Assembly: GCF_019711195.1 (NCBI RefSeq)
Contig: NZ_CP081299.1
Span: 2,728,001 to 2,792,000 of the forward strand
Direction of reading: 5' to 3'
From: Dyadobacter sp. NIV53
GTDB lineage: Bacteria; Bacteroidota; Bacteroidia; Cytophagales; Spirosomataceae
Length of the DNA stretch: 64,000 bases
Below, one piece after another: positions 8,531 through 17,904 of this stretch (position 1 is the first letter of the stretch; each line of letters opens with the position of its first letter). The translations under genes and the position numbers were made by a program. The notes under the pieces were generated by a model. That model was not told the origin of the DNA and did not search any database. It saw only the letters and a program-made list of their open reading frames with translations.

Positions 8531-9326
8531 ATGACAAAGAACAATCCTGATGTCGATAACTACATTGCCGGCTTTCCGGAAGAAACCCAAAAGCTTTTGG
8601 AACAGGTAAGGCATGAAATCAGAAAAGCTGCACCAGATGCAGAGGAGGCAATTAAATACGGAATCCCGACTTTAATTTTAAACGGGAATCTGGTTCATTT
8701 TGCAGGATATAAAAACCATATCGGCTTTTATCCGGCGCCGCAGGGATTGGAGGAGTTCAAGGAAGAGTTATCCGGATATAAAGGTGCAAAAGGTTCGGTA
8801 CAGTTTCCGATAGACCAGCCGCTTCCATTGGATCTGATCGCACGAATTACAAAATACAGGATTGAAAAGAATCTGGAAAAACCGGAAACCAAGGTTAAAA
8901 AGAAGGAGATACAAAAATCCAAAAAGCCTTCGGATAAGGAACAGGTTTCCGTACACATTCAAAAACTTCATGCTGAGATACGGGAAGCAGTTGAAACCAT
9001 CCGAAAAATCATTTTGAATACAGATCAGGAAATTGCAGAACGGATCAAATGGAATAATCCGAGTTTCTATTACACCGGAGAAATGAAACCATTTGACCCA
9101 GAAGGAATATAAAAGGGAAATCGCAGTAATGAATATTCACAAAGGGAAAATCATGCTGGTCTTTCCAAGTGGTGCAAAAGTAAAAAATACGGCAGAATTG
9201 TTGGAAGGAGATTATGAGGATGGGAGAAGAACGGTGATTTTCAAGGATTTGGATGATGTAAAATCGAGAGAAAAGTTATTGCAAAATGTGATCAGGGAAT
9301 GGCTTTCTTTGGTTGAGAAAGACTGA
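8531..9326 (+). pseudogene. DUF1801 domain protein split by a one-base frameshift
   Basis: The first frame (8531-9112) starts with a DUF1801/YdhG-like domain (NYIAGFPEETQKLLEQVRHEI, then EAIKYGIPTL and GFYPAP), followed by a Lys-rich linker and the start of a second DUF1801 domain (ERIKWNNPSFYYTGE). It then stops shortly after MKPFDP. The rest of the second domain continues in the next frame as KEYKREIAVMNIHKGKIMLV to the stop at 9326. One extra base near 9101 explains this. Fused, the protein is about 265 residues with two DUF1801 domains. The function is unknown; related proteins are iron-chaperone-like or YdeI-like. Confidence 0.75.
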
Positions 9327-9386
9327 TTATTTTATTAGTATGAATGTGCCATAGGTACAACCTGTTTGTAGCATTTTTAGTAATCG

Positions 9387-9416
9387 TTGACAGTATAAAA
9401 GAAATATGTAACTTCG
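9387..9416 (+). promoter_or_regulatory. candidate Bacteroidota promoter for the PIN toxin-antitoxin pair
   Basis: TTG at 9387-9389, 19 bases, then TAACTTCG at 9409-9416. This matches the TTTG-N19-TAnnTTTG pattern of Bacteroidota primary promoters with one mismatch in the -7 box, 21 bp before the ATG at 9438. Confidence 0.45.
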
Positions 9417-9437
9417 ACTTAATAAACGTTCAGTATT

Positions 9438-9641
9438 ATGGTAATCGAAAGAACTAGCAAAGAAATCATTATAAGACTTCCTTCATATGTAGATACTGAA
9501 GGCCTCCAGCGCTTGGTAGATTACCTCACCTACAAAGAAGCAACTTCAAAATCGAAAGCCAAACAATCGGACATTGATATTTTAGCTCAGGAAGTTAAAG
9601 AAGGTTGGTGGGCAAAAAATCGGAGCCGCTTTGTTAAATGA
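9438..9641 (+). CDS. antitoxin-like small protein
   Basis: A 67-residue acidic/basic protein beginning MVIERTSKEIIIRLPSYVD and ending in a Trp-containing tail (EGWWAKNRSRFVK). Its stop overlaps the start of the PIN gene by four bases (ATGA type), the usual arrangement for type II antitoxin-toxin pairs in which the antitoxin comes first. The N-terminal half looks like a short strand for dimerisation or DNA binding, and the C-terminal tail would wrap the PIN protein. The antitoxin role is inferred from size, order and overlap. Confidence 0.75.
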   Translation: MVIERTSKEIIIRLPSYVDTEGLQRLVDYLTYKEATSKSKAKQSDIDILAQEVKEGWWAKNRSRFVK

Positions 9642-10084
9642 AAATTATAGTTGATACCAATATTATTTTTAGTGCCCTTCTGAATTCAAATAGTACAATT
9701 GGAGATCTTCTGTTCAACTCTGATAAACACTTTGAATTTTATAGCTGTAATTATATGGGGTATGAAATTCAAAAACACTGGAAAAAGCTTCAAAAAATAT
9801 CAAAACTATCAGACGAACAACTTCAGGTTTCTTATACCTTGGTTCTTTCACGATTGAAATTTATCAATGAAGAAATACTTCCTTTAAAAACTTGGTTAGC
9901 AGCTGAACAACTAACAAAAGGAATTGATATTGATGACACAGATTTTGTTGCTTTGACTAAATTTCTAAAAGGCACGTTATGGACCGGAGACAAAGTACTG
10001 TATAACGGACTCAAAGAAATTAACTTCAAAAAATTAGTCAACATCACTGAATTAGTCGCACTAAGGCTGAAAGAAAACAAATAA
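9638..10084 (+). CDS. PIN-domain toxin of a type II toxin-antitoxin pair
   Basis: A 148-residue PIN family protein of the kind annotated as putative toxin component. Metal-binding acids are visible: Asp6 in IIVDTN, Glu43 in MGYEIQKHW, Asp99/100/102 in GIDIDDTDF and Asp118 in LWTGDKVL. It would be an Mg-dependent RNase. It overlaps the upstream small antitoxin gene by four bases, and a terminator-like hairpin follows at 10110. Confidence 0.88.
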   Translation: MKIIVDTNIIFSALLNSNSTIGDLLFNSDKHFEFYSCNYMGYEIQKHWKKLQKISKLSDEQLQVSYTLVLSRLKFINEEILPLKTWLAAEQLTKGIDIDDTDFVALTKFLKGTLWTGDKVLYNGLKEINFKKLVNITELVALRLKENK

Positions 10085-10109
10085 AACTCCTCCAACATAA
10101 ACAAGTATT

Positions 10110-10132
10110 AAAAGCCCTTTGGCAGGCTTTTT
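10110..10132 (+). terminator. Rho-independent terminator after the PIN pair
   Basis: Arms aaaagcc (10110-10116) and ggctttt (10125-10131) around an 8-nt loop, ending in a run of T. It lies 26 bp after the PIN gene stop. Confidence 0.6.
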
Positions 10133-10159
10133 AAGTAACCCATAATTAAGTTTCCAAAA

Positions 10160-11081
10160 ATGAAAAAATTCAGCAGGACTTACTTTACCAGAATAACATT
10201 AGTATTACTTTTTTTACCTGCATTATTGTCAGCACAGATTATGGATTCAAAATCGATTGTAGCTTCCGGAGCGGTAGTTGAAAAACTGGGTGATGGATAT
10301 AAATTTACGGAAGGCCCTGTGGCAGATAAGCAGGGAAATGTTTTTTTTACAGACCAACCCAATAACACAATCATTCGCTGGGATGCTGTTACGGGTAAAT
10401 TCAGCACTTTTTCTGATCATGCAGGTCGTTCTAACGGAATGTATTTTGATGCAAAAGGGAATCTGGTATCCTGTGCGGATGAAGATAACCAGGTTTGGTC
10501 TTTTGACAAAAAAGGCAAAGCCATTGTTTTGGTAAAAGACTATGATGGCAAATTATTAAACGGTCCGAATGATCTATGGATTGACCCCAAAGGCGGAATT
10601 TATATGACCGATCCGCTTTACAAAAGAGATTACTGGAAACGTGATCCGGAAATGCAGCAGGATGGCGAACATGTATATTATTTAAGTCCGGACCATAAAA
10701 AGCTTGTTCGTGTAGACAATCAGCTTAAAAAGCCTAATGGGATTATTGGAACAAAAGATGGCAAAAAACTCTACGTTGCAGATATAGGTGCAGACAAAAC
10801 CTATGTTTATGATGTAACAGCAGACGGGTCTTTGACGAATAAAACACTTTTTGTGTCCAAAGGATCGGACGGTATGATACTGGATGCAGAAGGAAACTTG
10901 TACATTACCGGAGACGGCGTAACGGTTTTTGACAAAAAAGGAGAAAAAAATCGCTCACTTCCCGATACATAAGGGCTGGACAGCTAACCTGTGCTTTGGA
11001 GGAAAGGATAATGACCTGCTTTTCATTACCGCTGAAACAGCTGTTTATGGTTTAAAAATGAAGGTAAAAGGAGTTAAGTAA
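10160..11081 (+). pseudogene. SMP-30/gluconolactonase-like protein with C-terminal frameshift
   Basis: A secreted six-bladed beta-propeller (signal peptide to LLSAQ). Family marks are KFTEGPVADKQGNVFFTDQP, then RSNGMYFDAKGNL, LNGPNDLWIDPKGGIYMTDP and KPNGIIGTKDGKKLYVADIG. The frame stops at 10972 just after a run of seven A (10944-10950). With six A it continues as IAHFPIHKGWTANLCFGGKD to a stop at 11081, completing the last blade. The gene as read has a one-base insertion; the natural protein is about 306 residues. Likely role: lactonase on a sugar lactone, substrate unknown. Confidence 0.85.
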
Positions 11082-11091
11082 TATTCGAATA

Positions 11092-11943
11092 TTAAATCAT
11101 GTCCATAGGACTGAGTATTTTGTGCTTATCTGCTTTCGCAATTTGCTGATACACTTTCGTAGTTTTTATAGAACTATGGCCTAAAAAATCCTGGATAATA
11201 TGAATATCAGTACCGCTTTCCAACAGATGTGTAGCAAAACTATGGCGCAGCGTATGAACACTTACTTTTTTTTCAATACCTGCCCTGGTTATGGCATTGG
11301 CAAATACCTGCTGTACACTTCTGTTGGAATAAGGTTTTGCTGATTGATTTCCCTCAAACAACCATTTTTTAGGCATATACATTTTCAAATATTGCAGTAA
11401 TATATCCCGGAACCGGATAGAAAGCATGACCTCTCTTTCTTTCAGGCCAAAATCACTTCTTATCACAATCAGCATATTTTTAAAATCAATATCTGAAATT
11501 TCAAGTCCGGTTATTTCACTTAACCGGAGCCCGCCACTGTAAAGCCCGGTTAATATCGCGCGGTGTTTGAGGTTGTCTGTGGCTTCCAGAATCCTGTTAA
11601 TTTCTTTCTTCGTGAGTACTTCAGGTACTTTATATTCTCTTTGCGGCTGGTACAGATGTTCTGTTTCCAGGTCACGTTTAAAAACCCCGCTAAAAAGCAG
11701 TTTAATTGCACTTACCATTTGCCGCAGAAAGCCTTCCGAAATATTTTCAGACTGTTTTTCTTCAATATAAGCTTTTAGGTCACTTTCACCGACCGTTGAC
11801 GGCGATGCTCCTGTCGAAACAAAAAATGAACAGACTGCTTTTTTATAAGCTTTAATAGTACTGTAACTGTACCTGTTTTTTTCCAAAAAGCTCACAAAAT
11901 TGGCAATCGTTCCTGAAAATGACTCCAAGTTGTTACTATTCAT
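11092..11943 (-). CDS. tyrosine recombinase (XerC/D-like integrase)
   Basis: A site-specific recombinase of 283 residues. Residues 1-95 form a SAM-like core-binding domain; residues 105-283 form the catalytic domain with the complete set Arg140 (SGGLRLSE), Lys168, His230 and Arg233 (HTLRHSFATHL), His256 (LGHSSIKTT) and nucleophile Tyr265. The size is that of XerC/D or mobile-element integrases. It diverges from a caspase-like gene across 197 bp with a small palindrome. I see no attachment site duplications or phage genes, so it may be a Xer-type or an orphan integrase. Confidence 0.92.
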   Translation of the reverse strand: MNSNNLESFSGTIANFVSFLEKNRYSYSTIKAYKKAVCSFFVSTGASPSTVGESDLKAYIEEKQSENISEGFLRQMVSAIKLLFSGVFKRDLETEHLYQPQREYKVPEVLTKKEINRILEATDNLKHRAILTGLYSGGLRLSEITGLEISDIDFKNMLIVIRSDFGLKEREVMLSIRFRDILLQYLKMYMPKKWLFEGNQSAKPYSNRSVQQVFANAITRAGIEKKVSVHTLRHSFATHLLESGTDIHIIQDFLGHSSIKTTKVYQQIAKADKHKILSPMDMI

Positions 11944-11979
11944 AATGTTGTGATTTTAAAGTGTGTTATACGCAACAAA

Positions 11980-11995
11980 TGTAATGAACATTACA
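11980..11995. promoter_or_regulatory. 16-bp palindrome in divergent gap
   Basis: tgtaatgaacattaca reads as two 7-bp arms around aa, located between the recombinase and the caspase-like gene. It could be an operator or recombinase-related site; no partner is known. Confidence 0.3.
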
Positions 11996-12140
11996 GGAGC
12001 CTGTACTTTTGACTTAGTGAGCGGTAAAAGAGCCTGTTAACTTCTTTAATCAGCTCCAAAGCTATCCTGCCAGGCTTTGAAAAGGAAGGCGTAAAAGTGC
12101 TCCGACGAAACAGGAAAACACTCATGTAATTTAGGAAAAA

Positions 12141-13802
12141 ATGGAATTAAAACTGATCGAAAGAAAATCACCTTTTGCTGAAAAAGCGGGAAGCTTTGGA
12201 TTAAATATTGGTGAGTCAGAGGACAGGTACGGCGCACACAGTATCCAGGAGTTCCCTTCTATCGGCGAAAGAGGAAGGCTTAACTTTACACATGCTGATG
12301 CGCAAGGATTTATGGATTGGTATGGCAACTGGAACAAGGGAAATTTCTGGTTTACAGATTCCGGGGTACAGGTATGGGGTTACGAGGAATCTTATGACAA
12401 CTGGCTGGATACTTATGGTATGGATTCAGTGGTTGTTTTTTACCATTCCGGCCATGGTGGTATGGACGGAAATGGCGTGTTTTATGCACCGCTGGGCGGT
12501 TACTGGGATAACCGGATTGACGCAGTTTCCAGTAATATGGTGATTGGCAATGAGCAATTGAAATACTTATTCTGGTCTACATGCCAGTCCCTAAAAGTAT
12601 CCGATGTTGCAGATGTTAACCCAAACCTGTTAAGTCCGATCAGTACGTGGCATAACTCGAACCAGGGTTTGAGGATGATTTTTGGTTATCAGTCTAACAG
12701 CGTGGACAATCCTAATTATGGCCGTTATTTTGGGAATAACTGGAATGCAGGGCAGAAATTCAGTGAAGCGTGGCTGAATGCAAGCTGGGCGATATCACAC
12801 AACCAGATCCCGACAGCTACTGCGATGGGCTCTACTCCAGAAGAAGCTCAGAACATTCTTTTCAACGAACGTTACTTCGAATGGGGAGGTGTTGCCAAAA
12901 ACTGGTACTGGTGGCGCTGGGGCGGATTTGAAAGGCCTGTTTTCCAGCTTACCAACCGTCAGGAATTACCCAAAAAGCCGGAAGTGCTCCTTTTTGGCGC
13001 ACCTATTTTTGATGAAAATTATATAAAATCAATGGCAAACGAACTGGGTTTTTCAAAAAAAGAACGCGAATCATTTGCTATTGAACGGAATGGAAATATC
13101 ATTTTGGAGGGTTCAGATAAGCAACTAACTATTGATAAAGACGGTCGCCTGTTAGCTACATTGGGAGATGCGAATTATAAAAATACGACTGCCCTTGACA
13201 CCGACAAAGCCATTGCAAAAGCCGAAGATGCGATTAAACAACTTAATTTTGACCAGCAGGGAGCTGATCTGGTATATGATTCTGTTCGTGTGGATAAAGC
13301 TCAGGGCGGAACAACCAATGGCAGCGGAAGAATAGAAGATGCATATGTAACCGACACAACTGTTATTTTCAGGCAGGCTCATAAGGATATTAAAAGCATT
13401 AATAATAACCACGGCCTGGTAATGATGACCTATGATAATGATGGAAAACTGACCCGTATCCATAACTCGACACGGAAAGTGATTGGTACAACGCGCAATC
13501 CGCAAAGGGTAGCTCCTAATCCTGTAAAGGGAGAGAAAAAACTGGAATTTAGACATCTGGATGACATTTCACTGAATCTGGCTTTTCAGCAGGAACTCGA
13601 ACATGTTACAGGAATTAAGCTTGGAACCAGCCGCAGCGGACAACCACTGGATACGGAAGTAGTTGATTCAAAAGAAGGTTATGATTTTTCCGGAAGCAGC
13701 GGCGAACTGGTTGCACACCGGGAATATGAACTGAACCATGGAGACGTGGATGGTTTGCCCATGCAGAAAATCCACAGAGTGAGAGTTCCGTTATTTACCT
13801 GA
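12141..13802 (+). CDS. DUF6345-like protein with caspase-type His/Cys dyad
   Basis: A 553-residue protein. Residues 20-260 resemble DUF6345-type proteins with a clan CD (caspase/gingipain/C11) layout: a hydrophobic strand VVVFYHSGHGG (His102, His105), then 43 residues later FWSTCQS (Cys148). In caspase-like peptidases a His after one strand and a Cys after the next form the dyad. Residues 280-553 are beta-rich, with repeats of charged and hydrophobic strands and a C-terminal half like a substrate or pro-domain. I see no signal peptide at the chosen ATG. It stands alone, followed by a terminator. Peptidase activity is inferred. Confidence 0.7.
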   Translation: MELKLIERKSPFAEKAGSFGLNIGESEDRYGAHSIQEFPSIGERGRLNFTHADAQGFMDWYGNWNKGNFWFTDSGVQVWGYEESYDNWLDTYGMDSVVVFYHSGHGGMDGNGVFYAPLGGYWDNRIDAVSSNMVIGNEQLKYLFWSTCQSLKVSDVADVNPNLLSPISTWHNSNQGLRMIFGYQSNSVDNPNYGRYFGNNWNAGQKFSEAWLNASWAISHNQIPTATAMGSTPEEAQNILFNERYFEWGGVAKNWYWWRWGGFERPVFQLTNRQELPKKPEVLLFGAPIFDENYIKSMANELGFSKKERESFAIERNGNIILEGSDKQLTIDKDGRLLATLGDANYKNTTALDTDKAIAKAEDAIKQLNFDQQGADLVYDSVRVDKAQGGTTNGSGRIEDAYVTDTTVIFRQAHKDIKSINNNHGLVMMTYDNDGKLTRIHNSTRKVIGTTRNPQRVAPNPVKGEKKLEFRHLDDISLNLAFQQELEHVTGIKLGTSRSGQPLDTEVVDSKEGYDFSGSSGELVAHREYELNHGDVDGLPMQKIHRVRVPLFT

Positions 13803-13816
13803 TATTTTTTTATTCA

Positions 13817-13852
13817 AAACTGGCAGGAGCTGTTACTTCTGCCAGTTTTTTT
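13817..13852 (+). terminator. Rho-independent terminator
   Basis: Arms aaactggcag (13817-13826) and ctgccagttt (13839-13848), 12-nt loop, then a seven-T run. It lies 14 bp after the DUF6345-like gene. Confidence 0.8.
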
Positions 13853-13916
13853 ATGTGTTTCCAACCATGCAGACCGTTTTCGTTTCTTTACAGCATTAGA
13901 AACTAAATAGTTAGCC

Positions 13917-14153
13917 ATGAAAATTAAAAATTCAATCAAAACAATTCTTTTCAGTTCAGTAATTTCTATTGTTGTCTTTGGCTATGAATTTCAACTTAAC
14001 GGAAAAATTATTGGTGCAGTTTCCACCATTAATAATGGAAAAGTCTGGTTGCAAAAAGACGTTTCAGAAGAGATTAAACTGGTTCTGGCCAGTGTTTCTT
14101 CCGGCTTAATGTTAAGGAATAATATGGAAGAAAATGCGTTAAGTCTGAAATGA
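13917..14153 (+). CDS. small secreted or membrane protein, unknown
   Basis: A 78-residue frame starting MKIKNSIKTILFSSVISIVV, a plausible signal or membrane segment, followed by a short beta-like stretch and a second hydrophobic patch. It is followed by a weak hairpin. I do not recognise a family; it may be a genuine small protein or chance. Confidence 0.35.
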   Translation: MKIKNSIKTILFSSVISIVVFGYEFQLNGKIIGAVSTINNGKVWLQKDVSEEIKLVLASVSSGLMLRNNMEENALSLK

Positions 14154-14213
14154 GTGAAATGAAAAAATGAATTACAACTGATCGTTGGATTAGGTAACTC
14201 TATTTTCAAAAAT

Positions 14214-14252
14214 GAATCAGTCATTGGAAAAATCCTGTGGCTGATTCTTTTT
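14214..14252 (+). terminator. weak terminator-like hairpin
   Basis: gaatcag (14214-14220) pairs with ctgattc (14241-14247) and is followed by T residues. The loop is long (20 nt), so this is tentative. Confidence 0.35.
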
Positions 14253-14407
14253 GTTATGTAGAGAAATAAACATTTGATCTTATTTCTTAAAATACAATTA
14301 TATACAAACTATTACTATAACTTTAATTTAATTCGCACAGGTCTATTAAACTATTTTTACAATCAATTGTCTGCTGATACTTACACAGACTAAACTCAAC
14401 ATGAAAT

Positions 14408-16810
14408 ATGCACGTTATTTTTACCCTCATTTTTCTGCTTATTTCAGTACTGGCTTCTGCCCAGCAACGCATAACCATCAGCGGATATATCAAGGAGAAA
14501 GGAAGCCTGGAGCAATTGCCGGGTGTAAATGTATACATCCCTGATACACCCTACGGTGCCGTTACCAATTCATATGGTTTTTATTCCTTAACCATACCGG
14601 CTGCCGATTCAGCTACGGTTCATTATTCTTTTGTAGGTTATGAAAAAGCGGAACACCGGATAAGCTTGTCTAAAGATATTCAGCTCAATATCATACTTTC
14701 CACAGTTAATCAGTTGGAAGAGGTTACTGTTTCAGCGCGTCGCGAAGAGGATTACGTAAGCAGGTCGGCTCAGATGAGCCAGATTGAGATCCCAATATCA
14801 CAGATAAAAAAAATACCTGCCTTTTTTGGTGAAAAAGATGTACTTCGTGTTTTGCAGCTGATGCCAGGCGTACAAAAAGGAACCGAAGGGCAAACCGGCC
14901 TGTATGTACGAGGCGGCGGGCCAGACCAGAACCTAATCATTCTTGACGATGCCATTGTGTACAATGCCAATCACCTTTTTGGTTTCTTTTCTATATTCAA
15001 CAGCGATGCACTCAAAAGTGTGGAGCTAACCAAGGGAGGTTTTCCGGCTCGTTATGGCGGCCGCTTATCGTCGGTACTGGAAATGAATATGAAGGAAGGA
15101 AGCAAGGACAAACTGCATGGTGAAGGTGGAATCGGTGTTATTTCTTCCCGGCTGACTTTGGAAGGGCCGATTACTAAAAAATCATCTTTCCTCATATCAG
15201 GGAGGCGTACATACATAGATTTTTTTGCCAAACCTCTTATCGCTCAGCAACAAAAAGGTGAAGACAATCAGGTAAAGCCCGGTTATTATTTTTATGACCT
15301 GAACGCAAAAATGAATTACGATTTTGGCCAGAAAGACAAACTTTATATCAGTGGCTATTTTGGCCGGGATAAATTTTACGCCAATGAAAGCAGTTCGACT
15401 TCTGTGTCCAAAGCCGGGCTCGACTGGGGAAATGCAACGGCAACCATGCGCTGGAATCACCTGCTCAACCAAAAATTGTTTGTCAATACCTCTTTCATTT
15501 TCAGCAATTTCAATTTCGGGGTTTCAAGTTATTCAAATGAAACCAATGCCGGAATTGACAATGATGAGTTTAGCCTGGAATACGATTCACGAATCCGGGA
15601 TCTGGGCGTTAAAACTGATTTTGACTTTTATCCTTCTACCAAACATGCCATAAAATTTGGTGCACAGGCTACTTTTCATAAGTTTATTCCATCCGCACTG
15701 GCCATTGCCGGTACTTTTATTGATACATCCATCAAGCGCTCAGTTCAGCCAATTAATACATTGGAAGCCGGACTGTATATTGAAGATACCTGGCAGGCAA
15801 TGGACGCATTAAAAATGAATGCAGGATTCAGGTTAAGTTCTTTTCAGACAGAAACCAAAACTTATATCCGTCCTGAACCCCGGTTTTCTGCTGCTTTGCG
15901 CCTTGCACAGGATTTTTCTTTCAAAGGATCTTATGCACAGATGAACCAATATGTCCATTTACTATCCAATACCGGCCTCGGCCTGCCTACCGACCTTTGG
16001 GTGCCAACTACCGACCGCGTTGCTCCACAACAGTCCAGACAGGTTGCGATTGGTTTTGCAAAAGATCTGGAAAGACCAGCCCTTTCTCTGACTCTGGAAG
16101 GTTATTATAAGAAAATGAACCACATTCTCAATTACAAAGAAGGATCTTCATTTTTGAGCATTAATGGAGAAAATGCCAATGAATTAAGCTGGGAAGACAA
16201 TGTTACAGCCGGAAAAGGGTGGTCATACGGAACGGAATTCCTGATCCAGAAAAAAACAGGGAAACTTTCGGGCTGGATTGGCTACACCTTATCGTGGACT
16301 AAATGGAAATTTCCTGAACTCAATTTTGGCAAAACATTTTACCCAAAATATGACCGGCGCCACGACCTTTCTGTTGTTGGCATCTACGAAATCGGGAAAA
16401 GAATCACATTATCGGCTACCTGGGTATACGGAACCGGAAATGCTCTTACTTTACCAATTTCTAAATACACCGGTTACAGCGATAATTTCCTGAGCCGGAT
16501 TAACCCGAACGGAACAATTAATACCGAATTGCGGGGCCGGAGAGTAAGCGAGTATGGCGACAAGAACAGTTTCCGTGCAGAAGCATTTCACAGGATGGAC
16601 ATTGCCCTTCAGATTCGCAAGAAAAAGAAAAGGCACGAACGGACATGGGAATTCGGAATTTACAATGTCTACAACCGGCGAAATCCATTTTTCTATGATA
16701 TATCAGAAGATGAGGTGACAAACGGTACGACGACAACCACGAAAAACACACTGAAAAAGTATTCCCTTTTCCCCTTACTTCCTTCGTTCAGTTATAACTT
16801 CAAGTTTTAA
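14408..16810 (+). CDS. TonB-dependent receptor with carboxypeptidase-like N-terminal domain
   Basis: Outer-membrane transporter of 800 residues. A signal peptide (to ASAQ, about residue 20) is followed by a CarboxypepD_reg-like domain (residues 25-105, with GVNVYIPDTPYGAVTNSYGF), then the plug domain (SQIEIPISQIKKIPAFFGE, VLQLMPGVQKGTEGQTGLYV, RYGGRLSSVLEM) and a beta barrel ending SFSYNFKF with the C-terminal aromatic residue. The start at 14408 gives the signal peptide; an ATG at 14401 is in another frame. It is followed seven bases later by a DUF4249 lipoprotein, a standard pair in Bacteroidota. The substrate is unknown. Confidence 0.95.
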   Translation: MHVIFTLIFLLISVLASAQQRITISGYIKEKGSLEQLPGVNVYIPDTPYGAVTNSYGFYSLTIPAADSATVHYSFVGYEKAEHRISLSKDIQLNIILSTVNQLEEVTVSARREEDYVSRSAQMSQIEIPISQIKKIPAFFGEKDVLRVLQLMPGVQKGTEGQTGLYVRGGGPDQNLIILDDAIVYNANHLFGFFSIFNSDALKSVELTKGGFPARYGGRLSSVLEMNMKEGSKDKLHGEGGIGVISSRLTLEGPITKKSSFLISGRRTYIDFFAKPLIAQQQKGEDNQVKPGYYFYDLNAKMNYDFGQKDKLYISGYFGRDKFYANESSSTSVSKAGLDWGNATATMRWNHLLNQKLFVNTSFIFSNFNFGVSSYSNETNAGIDNDEFSLEYDSRIRDLGVKTDFDFYPSTKHAIKFGAQATFHKFIPSALAIAGTFIDTSIKRSVQPINTLEAGLYIEDTWQAMDALKMNAGFRLSSFQTETKTYIRPEPRFSAALRLAQDFSFKGSYAQMNQYVHLLSNTGLGLPTDLWVPTTDRVAPQQSRQVAIGFAKDLERPALSLTLEGYYKKMNHILNYKEGSSFLSINGENANELSWEDNVTAGKGWSYGTEFLIQKKTGKLSGWIGYTLSWTKWKFPELNFGKTFYPKYDRRHDLSVVGIYEIGKRITLSATWVYGTGNALTLPISKYTGYSDNFLSRINPNGTINTELRGRRVSEYGDKNSFRAEAFHRMDIALQIRKKKKRHERTWEFGIYNVYNRRNPFFYDISEDEVTNGTTTTTKNTLKKYSLFPLLPSFSYNFKF

Positions 16811-16817
16811 GTAAATT

Positions 16818-17765
16818 ATGAAACTGTTTCAATTCGTAATCCTGTTTTTCATACTAGGTATTTCAGCCTGCGATTCGCTGGTCACAGAAGTGTCTCCGGA
16901 TAATCTGCCTGACATACAATCCAAATTAGTAGTACAGTCATTCATTTCTCCCCAGGCGTCGCGGACCATTGTCGCAGTTACAGAATCCATCCCGTTGTTT
17001 GGCGAATCTGAGGCTGGTACCGGCGCGATAAAAAACGCATTGGTCAGAATTTCTGATGGTGTCAAAAAAGCAACTATTCCTTTTGATACAGCTACCAATC
17101 TTTACAGTATTACGAAGGAAAAGTTTGAGATCGTGGCTGGTAAAACTTATACCCTAATAGTCTCCGATGGCAAAAGGACTGTAACTTCTACCTGTAAAGT
17201 GCCACTTAAACAAACAGTTGCAAAAACGTACGTGGTCGATACGACTTATTCCAATAACGGATTTGACCAGGATACGATACTTACGATTAAAATGACCTGG
17301 CAGGATATTCCGGTTGATACCAATTATTACCGTATACGTGCCACTGTGGATCTTGAGTATAGTATTCCGGACGGCACGAACGCTGCAAATTTCAAGGAAA
17401 AACGCGTTACAAACAGGTTTAATTTCAGATGGGATGATACCATTGGACGAAACGATTTCCAGAGCGATGCAAATCTGGACGGAGCTATTTTCTCCTCAGC
17501 TATCGGCAGAAGTACGCTCCCTTCCGTACAAATATATGATTATGGCAACGGTAACAGATTTGTTGTTTATCCTAAAAGTAAAATACTGGCAATTACTTTT
17601 AACATAGAAAATACCGACGCGACCTACTTTAAATATCACCGCTCACTGGAGTTAAGCGGCAACGAAAACCCGTTTTCTGAACCCACGCTGATCTATAACA
17701 ACATTGAAGGCGGCCTTGGCTGCTTTGCTGCATATAATACAGGAAGTGTGGTTTACAAGCCATAA
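16818..17765 (+). CDS. DUF4249 domain lipoprotein
   Basis: A 315-residue lipoprotein with lipobox GISAC (Cys18). The family marks are the start of the mature part (SKLVVQSFISPQ), an early beta-sandwich with IVAVTESIPLFG and a late domain ending YNNIEGGLGCFAAYNTGS, typical of DUF4249. It probably sits on the cell surface or periplasmic face and works with the TonB receptor encoded just upstream (7-bp gap). No enzymatic role is known. Confidence 0.9.
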   Translation: MKLFQFVILFFILGISACDSLVTEVSPDNLPDIQSKLVVQSFISPQASRTIVAVTESIPLFGESEAGTGAIKNALVRISDGVKKATIPFDTATNLYSITKEKFEIVAGKTYTLIVSDGKRTVTSTCKVPLKQTVAKTYVVDTTYSNNGFDQDTILTIKMTWQDIPVDTNYYRIRATVDLEYSIPDGTNAANFKEKRVTNRFNFRWDDTIGRNDFQSDANLDGAIFSSAIGRSTLPSVQIYDYGNGNRFVVYPKSKILAITFNIENTDATYFKYHRSLELSGNENPFSEPTLIYNNIEGGLGCFAAYNTGSVVYKP

Positions 17766-17796
17766 ATTTCAAATTTTCTATTTCTACATTTTATTC

Positions 17797-17829
17797 CATA
17801 ATGAGGTAGTTTAACCTCATTATGTTTTC
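17797..17829 (+). terminator. terminator of the TonB/DUF4249 operon
   Basis: Perfect 11-bp arms cataatgaggt (17797-17807) and acctcattatg (17814-17824) around a 6-nt loop, followed by tttt. It lies 32 bp after the DUF4249 stop. Confidence 0.7.
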
Positions 17830-17904
17830 ACTTTTTCTGACATCTGGCTGTAATTATTTATTACTCCGGTTTTATATATAACTACAAATCAGTAATTTAG
17901 ATAA

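Noticed and set aside
12031..12040. GAGCCTGTT string like the MITE end
   Set aside because: Only nine bases match and no opposite end or TNA duplication is seen nearby.
11092..13852. Integrated prophage or integron
   Set aside because: A recombinase is present but there are no phage genes, gene cassettes or attachment duplications in the window.
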